A DNA stretch of 64,000 bases from Trachythela sp. YZ-2020 (GCA_016169945.1 JADLSH010000216.1:464501-528500); one strand, 5' to 3'. Positions 32,362 to 45,313 are shown, counted from the first letter of the stretch. Notes: generated by a model from the sequence alone, not told the origin. Made by a program: numbers and translations.

Positions 32362-35300
32362 TGGCCCAAATTCCTGTTAGAATTACTTCACGAATATTCC
32401 GATCAAGGAAGAACAAACAGAACAAAAGTAATTTGTTGAAAATTCCGGTAACTAAATGCCAAATGCCTATTATAAATACGAGATTTGTTAAGGCTAATAA
32501 TTTGATCAAAATCTCCACATCAGGCAATAAAAATGTAGTAAAACGGGTGTTGCCAAACATATTACTTTTTAATGCTAGATCACTTCTCAATAAAATAGAT
32601 GAAATGACGATTATTATTAATCAACAAAATGCGGACGTAATCATGGTGACCGAAACTTGGTTGACGGATGCTATTCCCGATGAAGCCGTACATCTTCCCA
32701 ATTTCACCGTAATTAGGAAAGATAGGCCAACTCGAAGAGGTGGGGGCGTAGCCATATACATAAGAGAATCACTTCCGTTTAAAATTCGTTCAGATTTGAA
32801 CAGTTCGGACTACGAATGTCTGTGGATTACCCTACGACCGAAATGGCTTCCAAGAAAAATCTCAAAACTAGCACTTGCGTGTGTATACTTGCCACCGTCG
32901 ATAAATACCGAAGCAGTTGAAAGGTTTTATGAATATTTTTGCTGCTGTTACGATGCTCTTATTAGCGAGAGTCCAAATACATCAATTACTATTACTGGCG
33001 ATTTTAATCCAAAAAGTAATGGGTTCCAGGAAAGAGTTCTTATAAATCACTGTAAGTTAAAACAAGTAATCAAATCACCAACTAGAGGATCAGCAATTCT
33101 AGACTTAATCTTGACGAATGCCCATTCTTATTATGAGAAACCAATATTTCTGGCACCGATTGGCTGTTCAGACCACTGCGTTATTATATGGAAATCTAAA
33201 GAACAAGCCCAAGATAAAAATAAGACAAGAAAGATAACAGTTAGACCCATCAAATAAACAAGGTTGCGCTTGTTTGAAGAATGTATCGGACTGGAGACAT
33301 GGTCAGCGGTTTATGATGCTCCGTGTATTAACACCAAAGTGGACGCCTTTTTATCGATTACTAATGCAATGATTGATAACTGTTTTCCAACAAAAACTGT
33401 CAAGGTCCATAAAGATGATAAACCTTTTATGACTGGGAGGATAAAACAAATGATATCTAACAGAAATAAAATGTATCAACGTGGGAGAATGGATGAATAC
33501 AGGTCGCTTCGTAATAAAATTATCTTAGAGATTCGGAAAGAGAAGCAGAAGTATTACAGAGAAAAAATCAAACCTGCCAGATGTTCTAATTCGAAGCAGT
33601 GGTGGAAATATATAAAAAATATTGTCGGGAAGAGTAAACAAGATTTTATTCTAAGTAACCCAGAGTCTGATACCCCATTAAATTCGAAAGATACTGCTAA
33701 TCTTATGAATGATTATTTTACCAATCTTACTAGTAATTACCCGGAAGTACGTGATGGGTGGTTTAATGTTGGAATTGAAGAGCAACTACCGCACATCACT
33801 GCAGACAGTGTAACCAAAAAGCTAAGTAAACTTAACCCGAATAAAGCAAGTGGCCTGTTCGACCCAAATGTGAAGTTAATAAAAATTTTCGCAAAGTATT
33901 TCGCCGAGCCGTTAAGTTACATTTTCAATGAATCATTTACTCGTAGACTATTCCCAGATATTTGGAAAATTTCGAAGGTATGTGGAATTCCAAAGAGTAA
34001 GCCCTGTTCTACGGTGGATCTCTTAAGACCAATTTCATTAACGAGTACTCTATCGAAGGTACAAGATCAGTAATAAGATCAATATCATGATAAGATCAGT
34101 AACAGTCAATTTGGCGGACTACCTAGAACATCGGCAATACATGCATTAATCTATCTGTTACATAAATGGCATATGGCAATGGATAGCCCAGGAAAGATTG
34201 CTCGTATTATGTTTCTTGATTTTAGGAAAGCCTTCGATCTAAACATGTTGCTAGATAACTTTATTCAAATTGGGGTTCGTCCGGCTGTAGTTGGTTGGCT
34301 TGCATCATACTTTTACAATAGATCGCAAGTAACGTCTTTTCAAGGAGAACAATCCGATTTTAAAAGAATCAAGGGAGGCGTTCCCCAGGGGAGTAAGCTG
34401 GGTCCAATTGCTTTCATAATTAAAATAAATCAATTACCAATGTCTATCGTACCCAAAGACCAAAATCAAATAAGTAATGCTGTTGAAGATCAAGATACAG
34501 TTATGTTTATGGATGACACAACATTGCATGAAGTAATTAATATCGCTAATCATTTAGATGGTAACCCCATTGGTAATACTCAAATGAATGTAGATAAAGT
34601 GATACAGTTTGCAAAGGATGAAGGAATGGAATTGAACGGCAAAAAGTGTATGGAGATGATTATTGATTTTAGGAAAAATAGATCGACGATACCCCCAATT
34701 CATATTGGCGGTTGCAATGTATCTCGTACAAAATCATATAAATTATTGGGAATATGGTTAGACGATGATCTAAAATGGAAATCTAATACTGAATATGTCA
34801 CAAAGAAAGCGGCAAAGCGTCTGTATTTATCCCCGAGCCGGCGCGAAGCGCCGTGCGAGGGTACTAATTCCGCTCGGATATTTACACCCGGAAAAACAGG
34901 AAAGCAATGGGAAATCCAAAGTTCATAAAGTTTTGCGGGCGCATGGCTATGTTTCATGGGTGTGATGGGAGTGATGGGTGGTCATCTCACTAATCTTTGT
35001 TAGGAGTGGAATGAGCGAATTATAAAAAAACATGAGTAAGTCATATCAGTAAGTCTGAATTATAACTTATAAATAGCTTTTTGGGACTTCAGGAAAAGCT
35101 GCGGAACAAATTTATCGTTTATACTTTATAAAAAAGGATAAATATAGATAGATGGTCGAAAAAATATGGCAAGTTTCTTATATTAAATTGTTGATATAGC
35201 CGTAAGAATGTTGTTTTATTTACATAGATTTTCATTTTTTTACAATTAAATATCCTATATTTTATGCTATCAAAAAGTTCCAACTTAAAAGGAAAGCGAA

Positions 35301-36378
35301 ATCGTTTCACACGAGAGAATTTGTATATTTTCAACTGATTTCATTTAAAAAACTAATTTATAAGTAAAAGGCAGTTTAGTTTTATAAACTTTTGGCAACG
35401 TTTTAGTAAACGGAAGGTTGCATTTAAACATTAATTTGAAGCTTATAGAATGCATAAGAACATACCTACACCATATATCTCAGATTTGTATGGCTAAAAC
35501 AACTAATATTTTAATTATATTTGTAGTTTTTGTAACCTGTTGTTTTGTACTCCAGAAAAGAAGTTTATTTTATCGTGTTGCCATGGCTATTGTGCTTCCT
35601 CTTCTTGAAACAAAATTTCCATTTTTTATTCTTTCAAAATAAATTTCCCAAAATAATATTGTTTCCTTCCACTCTTCTTTCCAAACTATTAGAGTAATGA
35701 TCAAAATTTTAATGGCAAATTTAAAAGAAAGGAAGCCACAGTGATTACGTCAGGTAAAACATTTCATTTGGCGATAGCCTTTGATTGCGTCGTGAAGAGG
35801 GGTGTGAGCCAAGGATCCAATTCTGTTTTCTATGCCAAAAATTTGTTTTGAACGCAGATATCCGACTCGCCTACAACCTTTGCATGGCAGATTTTTTGAT
35901 AAAAAAGATAGCAATAGTAATGTTTTGGAATGTAATGTCTGGCAATGTTCAGCTGGGGCGAGGGGTTACTGCAAGCATGTATTTCTAGTTAAAGATTTTG
36001 AAGAGTTATGGCGCCCCCACGGGTGATTTGTTATCATTCTACTGTACAGTAATTCGTCCCATTCTAGAATATGGTGCAGAGATTTGGAGCGGAGGTCTAA
36101 CACAAGAACAGAAGAAGAATATTGAACGAATTCAAAAACGATCACTTAGAATAATTTGCCCAAAGCAAGATTATGATCAAGCATTAATCGAGACCAAATT
36201 ACAAACTTTGGAGGAACGTAGGGATGATTTATGCGTATCCTTAATTAAGAAAATGCTAGAGCCAAATCATAAACTTCATAGCTTATTACCAATGAAACTA
36301 GAATATGTTAGACAAAAGAAAACAAGAGCTAATACTCAAAGGATATATAATTTCTCTTGTAAAACTGAACGTTTTTAA
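32361..36378 (+). pseudogene. LINE ORF2 endonuclease/reverse transcriptase, copy B, interrupted
   Basis: The 298-codon first part (32361-33257) is an intact AP-like endonuclease with NARSLLNKIDE, TETWLT, ITGDFN and GCSDHC. It therefore supplies the frame that copy A lost. TAA 33255-33257 is shared with copy A. The reverse transcriptase then runs to 34073, where copy-A sequence is replaced by short repeats of AAGATCA-type filler. It resumes from 34173 with a 9-base deletion inside the first catalytic motif (FDLNML in place of FDLIDHNML). The frame is finally split by the Helitron-like element, and the C-terminal part continues at 35989-36378. Confidence 0.8.
34830..35988 (+). mobile_element. 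Non-autonomous Helitron-like element
   Basis: Compared with copy A, exactly TCCCCGAGCC...TTTCTAG is added between GTATTTA and TTAAAG, with no target duplication. A 5' TC, a 3' CTAG and insertion between A and T are the hallmarks of Helitrons. Just inside the 5' end lies the GGCGCGAAGCGCC hairpin. The usual GC-rich hairpin about 10 bp before CTAG is not obvious. No Rep/helicase coding is present in its 1159 bp; the open frames at 35418 and 35785 show no known domain. Confidence 0.75.
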
Positions 36379-36612
36379 CATAGTACATTGGTTTATTCTA
36401 AATTAGTTGATTAGAATGACCTTTTTTATTTAAATTTTTAATGCACGATGTAAATAGATAGAATGGGTATAGATTAGTAAGTTTTCATATATTTAATGGA
36501 CGATGTAAATAGATAAAATAGATATAGATTAGTAAGTTTTTTACATTTGTATTGTAAACACATTGTAAATTAGCGTAACTGCTACTAAATGTGTCAATAA
36601 ACCATTACCATT

Positions 36613-37687
36613 ACCATTACCATATAGACTAAAGCAAAGTTAACTGCATGTTATATAGCTATTTATTGTTTATTTCAATAATTATTTCACAAACATATAT
36701 TCTTTTCGCAGACGGAACTCTCGATATATGCAGTTTTAAATATCTTAACTTTTAACAAGCTCCACCAGTACACGGCGATGATTTGACCTAAAATTTAGAA
36801 AAATATTATCGAAGAGAAACAGCAAAAAGTATGTAAAAATAAGCGCCCCTCTCTAATAGACTCCCCTTATCTAATCAACACCGCCCTTAAAGTTGGAAAA
36901 TTTGATAAACGCCCCGGGCGTACATTAGTTCATTTACGGTACATAGGGGAAGTCGTTTGTATCAACGGGGACAACTGCCCCGCCCCCACTCTCCCTTTAC
37001 GGAAAATATAGAATTTGTCGAAAATTAATTTTGACATAAAAGGGCTAAAATCAGCCTGTTAAAGGTGGAGTTGGTCGGAAATTTGAAGGTTTGTCGGAAC
37101 TTTAGGATGCTTTGCTCCCCCCCCTGAATTTCCGCCATTGTACTAAAGATTGTATGTTTGGAAATTAGATGATAAACGGCTATAACTTCTCAATGAATCA
37201 TTTTAATAGGAATGCGGGTCCTAAAGTTGGCTTAATTTATAAGCGCCCAGAAACCATTTTTAAAACTGGCCCACCCCCCAAATCATCCGGCCCACCGCCT
37301 ACCCCACTCCTAAATAATGAACGGTCACTAAATAACTTGTTTATTATATTGTTTGTTAATTTAATACATGCAGGCTCACAGCCAGCACGCGGAATCGAAA
37401 AAATGTATTTTTTCAAAACAGATTTTTTAATTACCGTATATTTTTTCATTTTTTGCCAGAATTCCAAACAAATTGGTTCATTTTTAGTATAATATTTTAA
37501 CCTTAATTGTGTGTTTTCATGATGACATTATAGTCCCTTTATTAACGGGCGCCATCCGCGATCGGTCATGTTTAAAATTTTGGAGCGGAAACACAAGCCA
37601 ATCAAAACACTGAGACGATAATTTTCATAATCGTCTGACTAATGAAAGCGCTGAGAAGACAATTTGAACACGTGAAAGTTTTCCTAC
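36613..37687. other. Duplicated non-coding stretch after LINE copy B
   Basis: This matches 14200-15224, including the AAGCGCCCC/CCCCGGGCG MITE relic at about 36840-36945. No gene is seen. Confidence 0.45.
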
Positions 37688-37836
37688 CTTCATATCAACG
37701 TTAACACTGAGAAGACAACACACCTTTCATCCCATATGAGGTCGTACGGGTTGCTCTTTGAGCCGAAATTCGGGCCACGATCAGGACCACTACCGCACGC
37801 TTTTTCCTTTCTTGTTTCGTGCCCATTAGCCTTAAC
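37688..37836 (-). pseudogene. CCLL exon, inverted copy in unit 2, one base lost
   Basis: It is the counterpart of 15225-15374. Splice borders are kept, but one base is missing near 37730, so the frame fails before the CCLL motif. Its GKCP partner at 38305-38420 remains open. Confidence 0.5.
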
Positions 37837-38304
37837 CTATAGCATTGGAATGGCAGAATTTCGTAAGCAGAATAGCAGATTTTCACGCCAAGATAAAATA
37901 AGTAAAAACAATGCGATTCTAAAATTTTCTGTGTTAATATAATTTTGACACCCTATAGTGTTGTATAATAAAGAAGTTATAAGCCACCGAATATTGCGAA
38001 ATTTTGTGAAATAAGACGCCATGCATTAATGAATTACGATGTGTCGCTAGAATAAAATGTTATGGTGATTTATTCGATGAACCCATAAAAGATATGGCCA
38101 TCAACGTGCAATAATATGTTGAAAATCCAGAGCCACATTCGATTTGAAAAATTTCAGAACTACAAACTGCCGTAACAATGACATAAAGCGATTCTGATGA
38201 ACCAACCACCAAAATGTTTCAAATGCATGACAAGCTCTATCAATTGAACATGTCACCATATTGGAGATCCCTTGTTTATTTGAAATTTTGACTGCAGTTC
38301 TCAC

Positions 38305-38420
38305 CGATTTATCCGAATCAAGCCTCGACATCCCATAAGGACACTTGCCATTCACTGGGTAAAGACAGGCGACCAAGGGACTTATTATCTTCGACTCGCA
38401 ATCTCCAAATACGGAGTGAT
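38305..38420 (-). CDS. Putative GKCP exon, inverted copy in unit 2
   Basis: It has the same borders and 38-codon frame as 15843-15958, including HSVFGDC, SPLVAC and NGKCPYGM. The acceptor is CTATTTACAG and the donor TCG|GTGAGA. Confidence 0.5.
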
Positions 38421-40034
38421 CTGTAAATAGAATTATATGGACATCGTATATAACTTTTACTGTTTTAAATCTCCTTCTCAACTAACCCCTTCCCCAATAA
38501 GATCCCTCTTTTTAGATCAAGAAATTTATATATTATAAAGGCATGCACCCATCTCCATGCAATAATCCCCTAGCAACAAAGAAGCACATCAGTAATGATT
38601 CAATTTACTGATTGCCCTGGAAGTTCATACTACCATGTCATTCAAAATTTAACAAAGGAAATCCCCCCACGGACAGTAACACCAAGCCTGGGCCCAAACC
38701 GTTTTAGAAGGTCATAGTATTAAGTACATTCTGTACATAGTTTTAAAGTATAACTCATTGACAAGTTACACCGGCAAAGAGAAAGGACAGATAAAGCATC
38801 TGATTTTCTTTGGAGCCAAGAGTAAATACTAATCTTCGAAGATAACAACGCACAAAATAGCAAAGGCAGCAAAAACTTTAACAAAGAAAATCATTTATTT
38901 TCTTTCTTGGCCTATTAGGATAAATTAAGAGGAAAGATTATGATTCACACTTTTATATCGTTCTATATTTACCCAAATCAAATGTCTAAATAACATATAG
39001 TGGAACCTCATATAACGGACGTTTGACGGACACCTTGAAACTGAAACTTCCTGGCCCTATTTAGAGGTGTCCGCTGTCTAGAAAGGTGTTATCTACTTAT
39101 CCAGACACACCATGAAAGTTTTAGAATAGAACGCGTTCCGTTCTTCTATCGACTTATGTACGCCCTCGAGAACTGTCCGTTAGGCTTTTGTAGAGGTTTC
39201 ACTGTAATTCGATAATAGAATTTCCAAAAGATTTACCTTTTTGAACTTCACTGGCTTGCTTAGTAAATGCTCGTTCTTGCACATGCATAAACTGAAATGA
39301 TTTTACTATGAAAGTTCATGCGCCTTTTACGCTCAGGTAAACGCATCGGTGATTATTGAAAGATGTTTAACTGATGAGCACATTTTGCCAAAAAATATCA
39401 TGCAGCTTTCACCAGTTGAAAAATCCATTTGACACGGTATGTTATCAAATCTTCTTTCTTTAAGTCTGGTTGTAAATTGTTTCATTGGAACAATACACGA
39501 CAGGGATTTGAAATGAAACAATGAGCTGTCATGGTGGGGTTCTGAACTACCTGAAAAAGGCCTTCATGCATGGGGTTGATCGACACTCCAAAATTTCGTT
39601 AACAAACTCATATATTTTCCCATTTTTTTCGTTGTCCGTATAGTGGAACAGAGAGTGCTCAAAATTAGTATTCGATAGAGAAAAAGAAATATATATATTC
39701 TATCAAGTTTCTTACCACAGGATTTGGCACTCGTCAGATAAATTAGCTTAATCAGATAAATGAGGTAAATTAGGCCGATTTTTCTGATGAGTGCATGTCA
39801 CATCTTGTGGTACGAAACTAAATGGTAATAAAGATGCCTAATCAAATGGTAATAAAGATGCCTAATCAAATTGCGAAATTTTCGCCATGTTCGGCGGCTT
39901 ATAACCTCTTTATTATTAATATAATTTTAGATTAGATGTATGCTTTATCTATAAATCCTGACATTTCTGTTATCTTGTCGTGAAAAGATAGGTTATTTTA
40001 TTTACGAAATTCTTCCATTCCAATACTGCTGTAG
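38421..40034. other. Arm of the inverted duplication in unit 2
   Basis: This matches 15959-17727 and mirrors 43920-45190. It contains a Tigger-like MITE at 38996-39206. The open frame at 39333-39521 is not conserved in frame and is not supported. Confidence 0.5.
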
Positions 40035-40172
40035 TTCAGACGAGGGGATAAAATACGCTTATGGCAAAAAGCGTGCGGTTCGACTACAACGACATACGAC
40101 GAAAAGGGCAGGTCGACCCAAATTGTGAATCCAAGGGCGTGTTGTCTTCTCAATAGCCGGGTTGATATCAAG
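40035..40172 (+). CDS. Putative CCLL exon, additional copy in unit 2
   Basis: It is the counterpart of 17728-17871 with two codons deleted near the start, leaving 46 open codons in phase 0 and the RACCLLNSRVDIK end. An in-frame deletion is mild evidence for constraint or for recent origin. Confidence 0.4.
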
Positions 40173-40613
40173 GTATATAAAAACTTTCGAATCGTTGCGT
40201 ATCTTTTGTTTACTGAGCACTCGGGTGGAACCAATGACTTCGACACAAAAGAAAATGCTAGGTTAATCTTCGATAAGCTTAAAGTGAAAAAGGCCTTTAT
40301 GCTCTGAATATCCATTGAGCACCCCGCAGAAAGTTTCTATAATCAACGAAACCTAATCTTATATACTGTACAGGGTGTCCCAAAAAAAAGTCCCCCTATA
40401 GAAATCACTCTTTTGTTGTTATACCTCTGGGAACTTAAAATAGCTTCTGAAACGTACAGCAACACAAAAATGTCAAATTACAAATTCGTCTTACCGTCAG
40501 TTCAAGTAGTTGACCTGCATCTAAGGACGAAAGCGTACTTATATTCATTTATGCAATGTTCTTTCGTCAAAATCCAAGATCTGATTGGTTATGTTGGAGA
40601 ATATATGCTAATA

Positions 40614-43029
40614 GTTGACCTGCATCTAAGGACGAAAGCGGACTGATAGCCTCATTAATATCATTATCGAGACGTAAACATAAGCAAAATCGCTGATTCC
40701 TACTGGTTGTCGCTTCTGAATTTGCATGCTTAGGCAACATACTTGGTTGTTATTGGTTGTGACTAAATCCTGAATAAATTGAATGTCGAACATGCATGTC
40801 TGTTGTGCATCATGTTAAAGCGGGTCTTTCAAACTTATAGCTCGATCGATCGTAGTTAATAGTTATACTCATATACGCAAATATTTCTCGTGGCAAGATT
40901 CGAAGAGAAGATGCGTTCCCCATGCTCTTCTCAGATATAGAATGAAGTGTGACTGAATGACTTTGTGTATACAGTTTATTAGTTTATGTTTTGCAGACCT
41001 CGATTAGTAATCAGGTCACAAGGGAATTCATACATATCGTAAATCCGCAATATTCTTTACATGAATAGCCAGAATAGGGCAATGTACATTGTACAATGAA
41101 GTGGAAATATTTCATCTATGAAAATCATTTGCATTTAATAATTGCTTTACTGGCTATAATACTGCCATTAGATTGCATAGTTAATATACTGACAATGTCA
41201 TTGCATATAATATTTAAAGGCACAAGGACGGTGTAATATTTGTAGACTAGCTAGCTGGCAATAATACAATTTGGCTTAAAATATCTGTCAATAGGAGATT
41301 TTTGCACTTAAACGACTCTAAAAGGAAACGCAGTTGTGTTTCGGTTATTTTCTGTTTGGTTGCAAATGCACGCAATTTACCGTTATGTAGTCGCTCATAC
41401 GTCTTTGACAGGCTACCAATGTAGGCATAACTCTTCAATACATGCATGTAAAGTTGTGTTTCCCCATGTATAACACTTAGTGAAACCCACCTACAATAAC
41501 AGATTGTGCATTTGGATGCATAAACAGCCATGCCGTACCGAAAATGCATGGCACACACAATCCGGGCAAAACACTACTGTTCCAAGTTATTATATATTTA
41601 CTATATATAGTTATACTCCGGCCAACCTCGTTCCCAGCTAGATACTCGCTTTCTGTGCGCCTATAATACCGACCCGGGAATGGAATTTGCAGAGGCAAGC
41701 AATAATTTGATTTTCGTCCATATCATAACAAATACTCTGCATACACATTTTAGGTCGCTTTAGGTCGTATTAGCATATATTCTCTAACATAACCAATCAG
41801 ATCTTGGATTTTGACGAAAGAACATTGCATAAATGAATATAAGTCCGCTTTCGTCCTTAGATGCAGGTCAACTAATACGACCTAAAGCGACCTAAAAGCA
41901 ACTTATGTATGCAGAGTTTTGTTATGATATGGACGAAAATCAAATTATTGCTTGCCTCTGCAAATTCCATTCCCGGGTCGGTATTATAGATGCACAGAAA
42001 GCGAGTATCTAGCTGGGAACGAGGTTGGCCGGAGTATAACAATATATATAGTAAATATATAATAACTTGGAACCGTAGTGTTTTGCCCGGATTGTGTGTG
42101 CCATGCATTTTCGGTACGGCATGGCTGTTTATGCATCCAAATGTACAATCTGCTATTGTAGGTGGGTTTCACTAAGTGTTATACATGGGGAAACACAACT
42201 TTACATGCATGTATATTGAAGAGTTATATATGCCTACATTGCATGGCAGCCTGTCAAAGCCGTATGAGCGACTACATAACGGTAAATTGCGTGCATTTGC
42301 AACCAAACAGAAAATAACCGAAACACAACTGCCTTTCCTTTTAGAGTCGTTTAAGTGCAAAAATCTCCTATCGACAGATATTTTAAGCCAAATTGTATTA
42401 TTGCCAGCTAGTCTACAAATATTACACCGTTCTTGTGCCTTTAAATATTATATGCAATGACATTGTCAGTATATTAACTATGCAATCTAATGGCAGTATT
42501 ATAGCCAGTAAAGCAATTATTAAATGCAAATGATTTTCATAGATGAAATATTTCCACTTCATTGTACAATGTACATTGCCCTTATTCATGTAAAGAATAT
42601 TGCGGATTTACGATATGTATGAATTCCCTTGTGACCTGATCACTGATCGAGGCCTGCAAAACATAAACTAATAAACTGTATACACAAAGTCATTCAGTCA
42701 CACTCATTCTATATCTGAGAAGAGCGTGGGGAACGCATCTTCTCTTCGATACGAGAAATATTTGCGTACACGAGTATAACTATTCTCTACGATCGATCGA
42801 GCTATAAGTTTGAAAGACCCGCTTTAACATGATGCACAACAGACATGCATGTTCGACATTCAATTTATTCAGGATTTAGTCCCGTTAAGTCACAACCAAT
42901 AACAACCAAGTATTTTGCCTAAGCATGCAAATTCAGAAGCGACAACCAGTAGGAATCAGCGATTTTGCTTATGTTTACGTCTCGATAATGATATTAATGA
43001 GGCTATTTCGTCCTTAGATGCAGGTCAAC
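40614..43029. mobile_element. Large foldback element with about 1.15-kb arms and 5-bp target duplication
   Basis: The ends are GTTGACCTGCATCTAAGGAC and its complement, flanked by TAATA (40609-40613, 43030-43034). The arms 40614-41771 and 41872-43029 are near-perfect complements. The roughly 100-bp spacer is itself an inverted copy of the sequence just outside the left end (40507-40610). Both arms carry a matching open frame reading outward-in (minus 41247-41558, plus 42176-42460; shared YERLHNGKLRAFATKQKITE) of unknown meaning. It has no recognisable transposase. Confidence 0.8.
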
Positions 43030-43073
43030 TAATAAGAATGGTTCAACTGACTACAGAGCAACGAGTATTTGTC

Positions 43074-43147
43074 GTAAAACCATTTGTTGGTGAAATCGTT
43101 TTGCTTGCTTAAGCAAGCAAAACGATTTCACCAACAAATGGTTTTAC
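43074..43147. repeat. 74-bp perfect palindrome without spacer
   Basis: The arms of 37 bp meet at GCTTGCTT|AAGCAAGC; every base from 43074 to 43110 pairs with 43111 to 43147. It begins inside the transposase remnant after RVFVV, so it probably arose by a local fold-back copying event during the internal deletion of the mariner-type element. Confidence 0.95.
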
Positions 43148-43289
43148 TTTCGATCGTCGCGTTAAATTATTTGGACGAAGGGAAGTTGTAAATACTTCTG
43201 CCGTTCATGTAGAATTCAATTAAATTCCCAAAGGTATAATAACGCACAAGAGTGATTTGTAAAGGGGGACTTTTTTGGGACACCCTGTA

Positions 43290-45197
43290 TACTGAGTACT
43301 GAGTACCCTTTACAGAGGATGTGTAAAAAAGGTAATCCAACTCTAGTATGTTATCGTGCGTTTATTATTTAGTTTATATATATTTACTTTTTTCATATAC
43401 AAATAACGATCCGATCTTTAGCTGTCAAATGACTTCTTTTTTGTATATCATTGCGATCAAAACTATGGCCAAATGCGATACGATTAAAAATTACCTAAAG
43501 AGTGCAAAGCTATATTGTCTGCCTATTCAAATTATTCTCATTTCGGATTCAAATTTAAGAATTTTAATAAGATGACGTAACCCATATAGGCTATTTAACA
43601 AGTCTTGGTAAATTTGAAGAAGGTGCAAATGGCGATTTAACAGATAAATTTGGTTGTTGATCATGAAATATTTTATGAAATACATATACGCAACTATCAT
43701 TTAGGCAAATGGTTGACTATGAAATTCGAAAGATGTGATTTCGGACACTCGTTTTTCATCGGATTGTGTTGTGCCATTATTGATCGCAGTGATACAAAAC
43801 ACGCGCATCATTTGACAGCTAAAGCCAGATCTTTATTTGTGTGAAAAAGGTAAATCTGTAAACTAAATATTACGTGCGCGCGATGGCATACACCCTGTAG
43901 TATATATACTACGGACAACAAAAATTTGGGTAAATATACGAGTGCATGGAGGTGATTTATTAACGAAATTTTGGAGAGTGTCAATTAACTCCATGCATTA
44001 AGGTCATTTCAGGTAGTTCAGAACCCAACCATGACAGCTCATTGTTTCATTTCAAATCCCTGTAGTGCATTGTTGTAACGAAACAATTTACAACCAGGCT
44101 GAAAGAAAGATTATTTGATCACATACCGTGTTAAATGGATTATTTAACTGGTGAAAGCTGCATGATATCTTTTTAGCAAAATGTGCTCATCAGTTAAACA
44201 TCTTTAAATAATCACTGATGCGTTTACCTAAGCATAAAAGGCACATGAACTTCATAGTAAAATAGAATCATTTCAGTTTGTGCAGTGGAAAGGACGAGCT
44301 GTTAAATAAGCCAGTGTAGTTTAAATTAAAAGGTAAATCTTTTGGAAATTTTACAACAATTACAGTGGAACCTCTACAAACGCCTAACGGACACTTCCCG
44401 CGGGCGTGCATAAGTCGATAGAAGAACGGAACGCGTTTTGTTCTAAAACTTTCACATTATGTCAAAGGTAGATAAGGCCTCTATATAGACAGCCGATACC
44501 TCCAAACTGGGGACAGCAAGTTTCAGTTCCATGGTGTCCGTCGAATGTCCGTCTTATGGAGATTCCACTATAATATGTTGTTTAGACAAATTCTTATGTT
44601 TGAGTAAATTTAAAACAATTTAAAAATGTGACTATAATCTTAATATATTTTTCTCTATATATAATAGGCCAAGAAAGATAAAAATGAATTTGTATTGCAA
44701 CGTTTGTACTCTCTTTGTTATTTTGAGCATTGTTATTTTGCCAGGTTAGTACTTACTCTGGCTCCAAACAGGATCAGAGGTATAAAATGGGAATTATCTG
44801 CTTTTTCTTCGCCGGTGTTGTCACTTAAGTTATTTTAAAACTAATTTAATACTATGTACATAACTTTCTAAAACGGTCTGGACCTAAGCTTGGTGTGATT
44901 CTCGTGGGGGGGGGGGGCGTTTGATTCTCGTGGGGGGCGGTTGCTTTGTTTAAATTTTGAACTACGAGATGAAGAGACATGTTATTATGAACTTCCAGGG
45001 CAATTATAATAGATTGAATCATTACACATGCGTTTTTTGTTGTTAGGGGATTATTGGAGAGGAGCGCTTTAATAAGTTTCTTGCTCTAAAAAGAGGGGTT
45101 CTTTATATATGGGGGAGTGTTAAAAGAAAATTTATGAAATTATGGTAAAACTTTAACAAAATGATTTTACACGATGTCTATACAATTTTATTCACAG
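43290..45197. other. Upstream flank of the forward gene unit (unit 2)
   Basis: This matches 20447-21975; the part 43290-43475 is inverted relative to unit 1 (18770-18940). It contains a full Tigger-like MITE at 44361-44572 (TACAGTGGAACCTC ... GAGATTCCACTATA). G-runs lie near 44905. No gene is supported. Confidence 0.5.
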
Positions 45198-45313
45198 AAC
45201 ATTCCGTTCTTGGAGATTGCGGCATAAAGGTAAAAAGTCCCTTGGCCGCCTGTGTTTACTCAGCGAATGGCAAGTGTCCTCATGGAATGTTGAGGCTTGA
45301 TACGGATAAAAAG
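45198..45313 (+). CDS. Putative GKCP exon, forward copy in unit 2
   Basis: The acceptor is TTTATTCACAG and the donor AAG|GTAATG. Two bases plus 38 codons are open: HSVLGDC, SPLAAC, NGKCPHGM. It pairs across 443 bp with the intact CCLL exon at 45757-45900, so this is the best-preserved complete pair in the window. Confidence 0.55.

Larger units (their letters stand above)
30784..36612 (+). mobile_element. Two-ORF LINE, copy B, interrupted by a Helitron-like insertion
   Basis: This is the same element as 9180-14199, in unit 2. It lacks the 267-bp MITE, and carries a 20-bp deletion in ORF1, a rearranged stretch in the reverse transcriptase near 34068-34095, a 9-bp deletion near 34240 and the 1159-bp insertion at 34830-35988. 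The ACCATT tail at 36600-36622 is one unit shorter. Confidence 0.85.
40369..43289. mobile_element. Mariner/IS630-type element enlarged by a nested foldback
   Basis: The outer ends are ACAGGGTGTCCCAAAAAAAA followed by GTCCCCCTATAG, with the complement GGGACACCCTGTA at the right. A start of a transposase (MVQLTTEQRVFVV) lies at 43038, next to the right end. Its interior is taken up by the 2416-bp foldback at 40614-43029 and a 74-bp perfect palindrome at 43074-43147. Confidence 0.75.

Noticed and set aside
1722..33257. Reassigned TAA codon, because three in-frame TAA codons interrupt otherwise open genes
   Set aside because: The RING/TRAF gene, the ballast-like gene and the LINE ORF1 all use TAA as the final stop, and the LINE stops are shared only because the two copies are segmental duplicates. 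Mutation is the simpler reading.
36998..37500. Proline-rich open frames after the LINE copies
   Set aside because: Frame and length differ between the two copies through small indels and no family is recognised.
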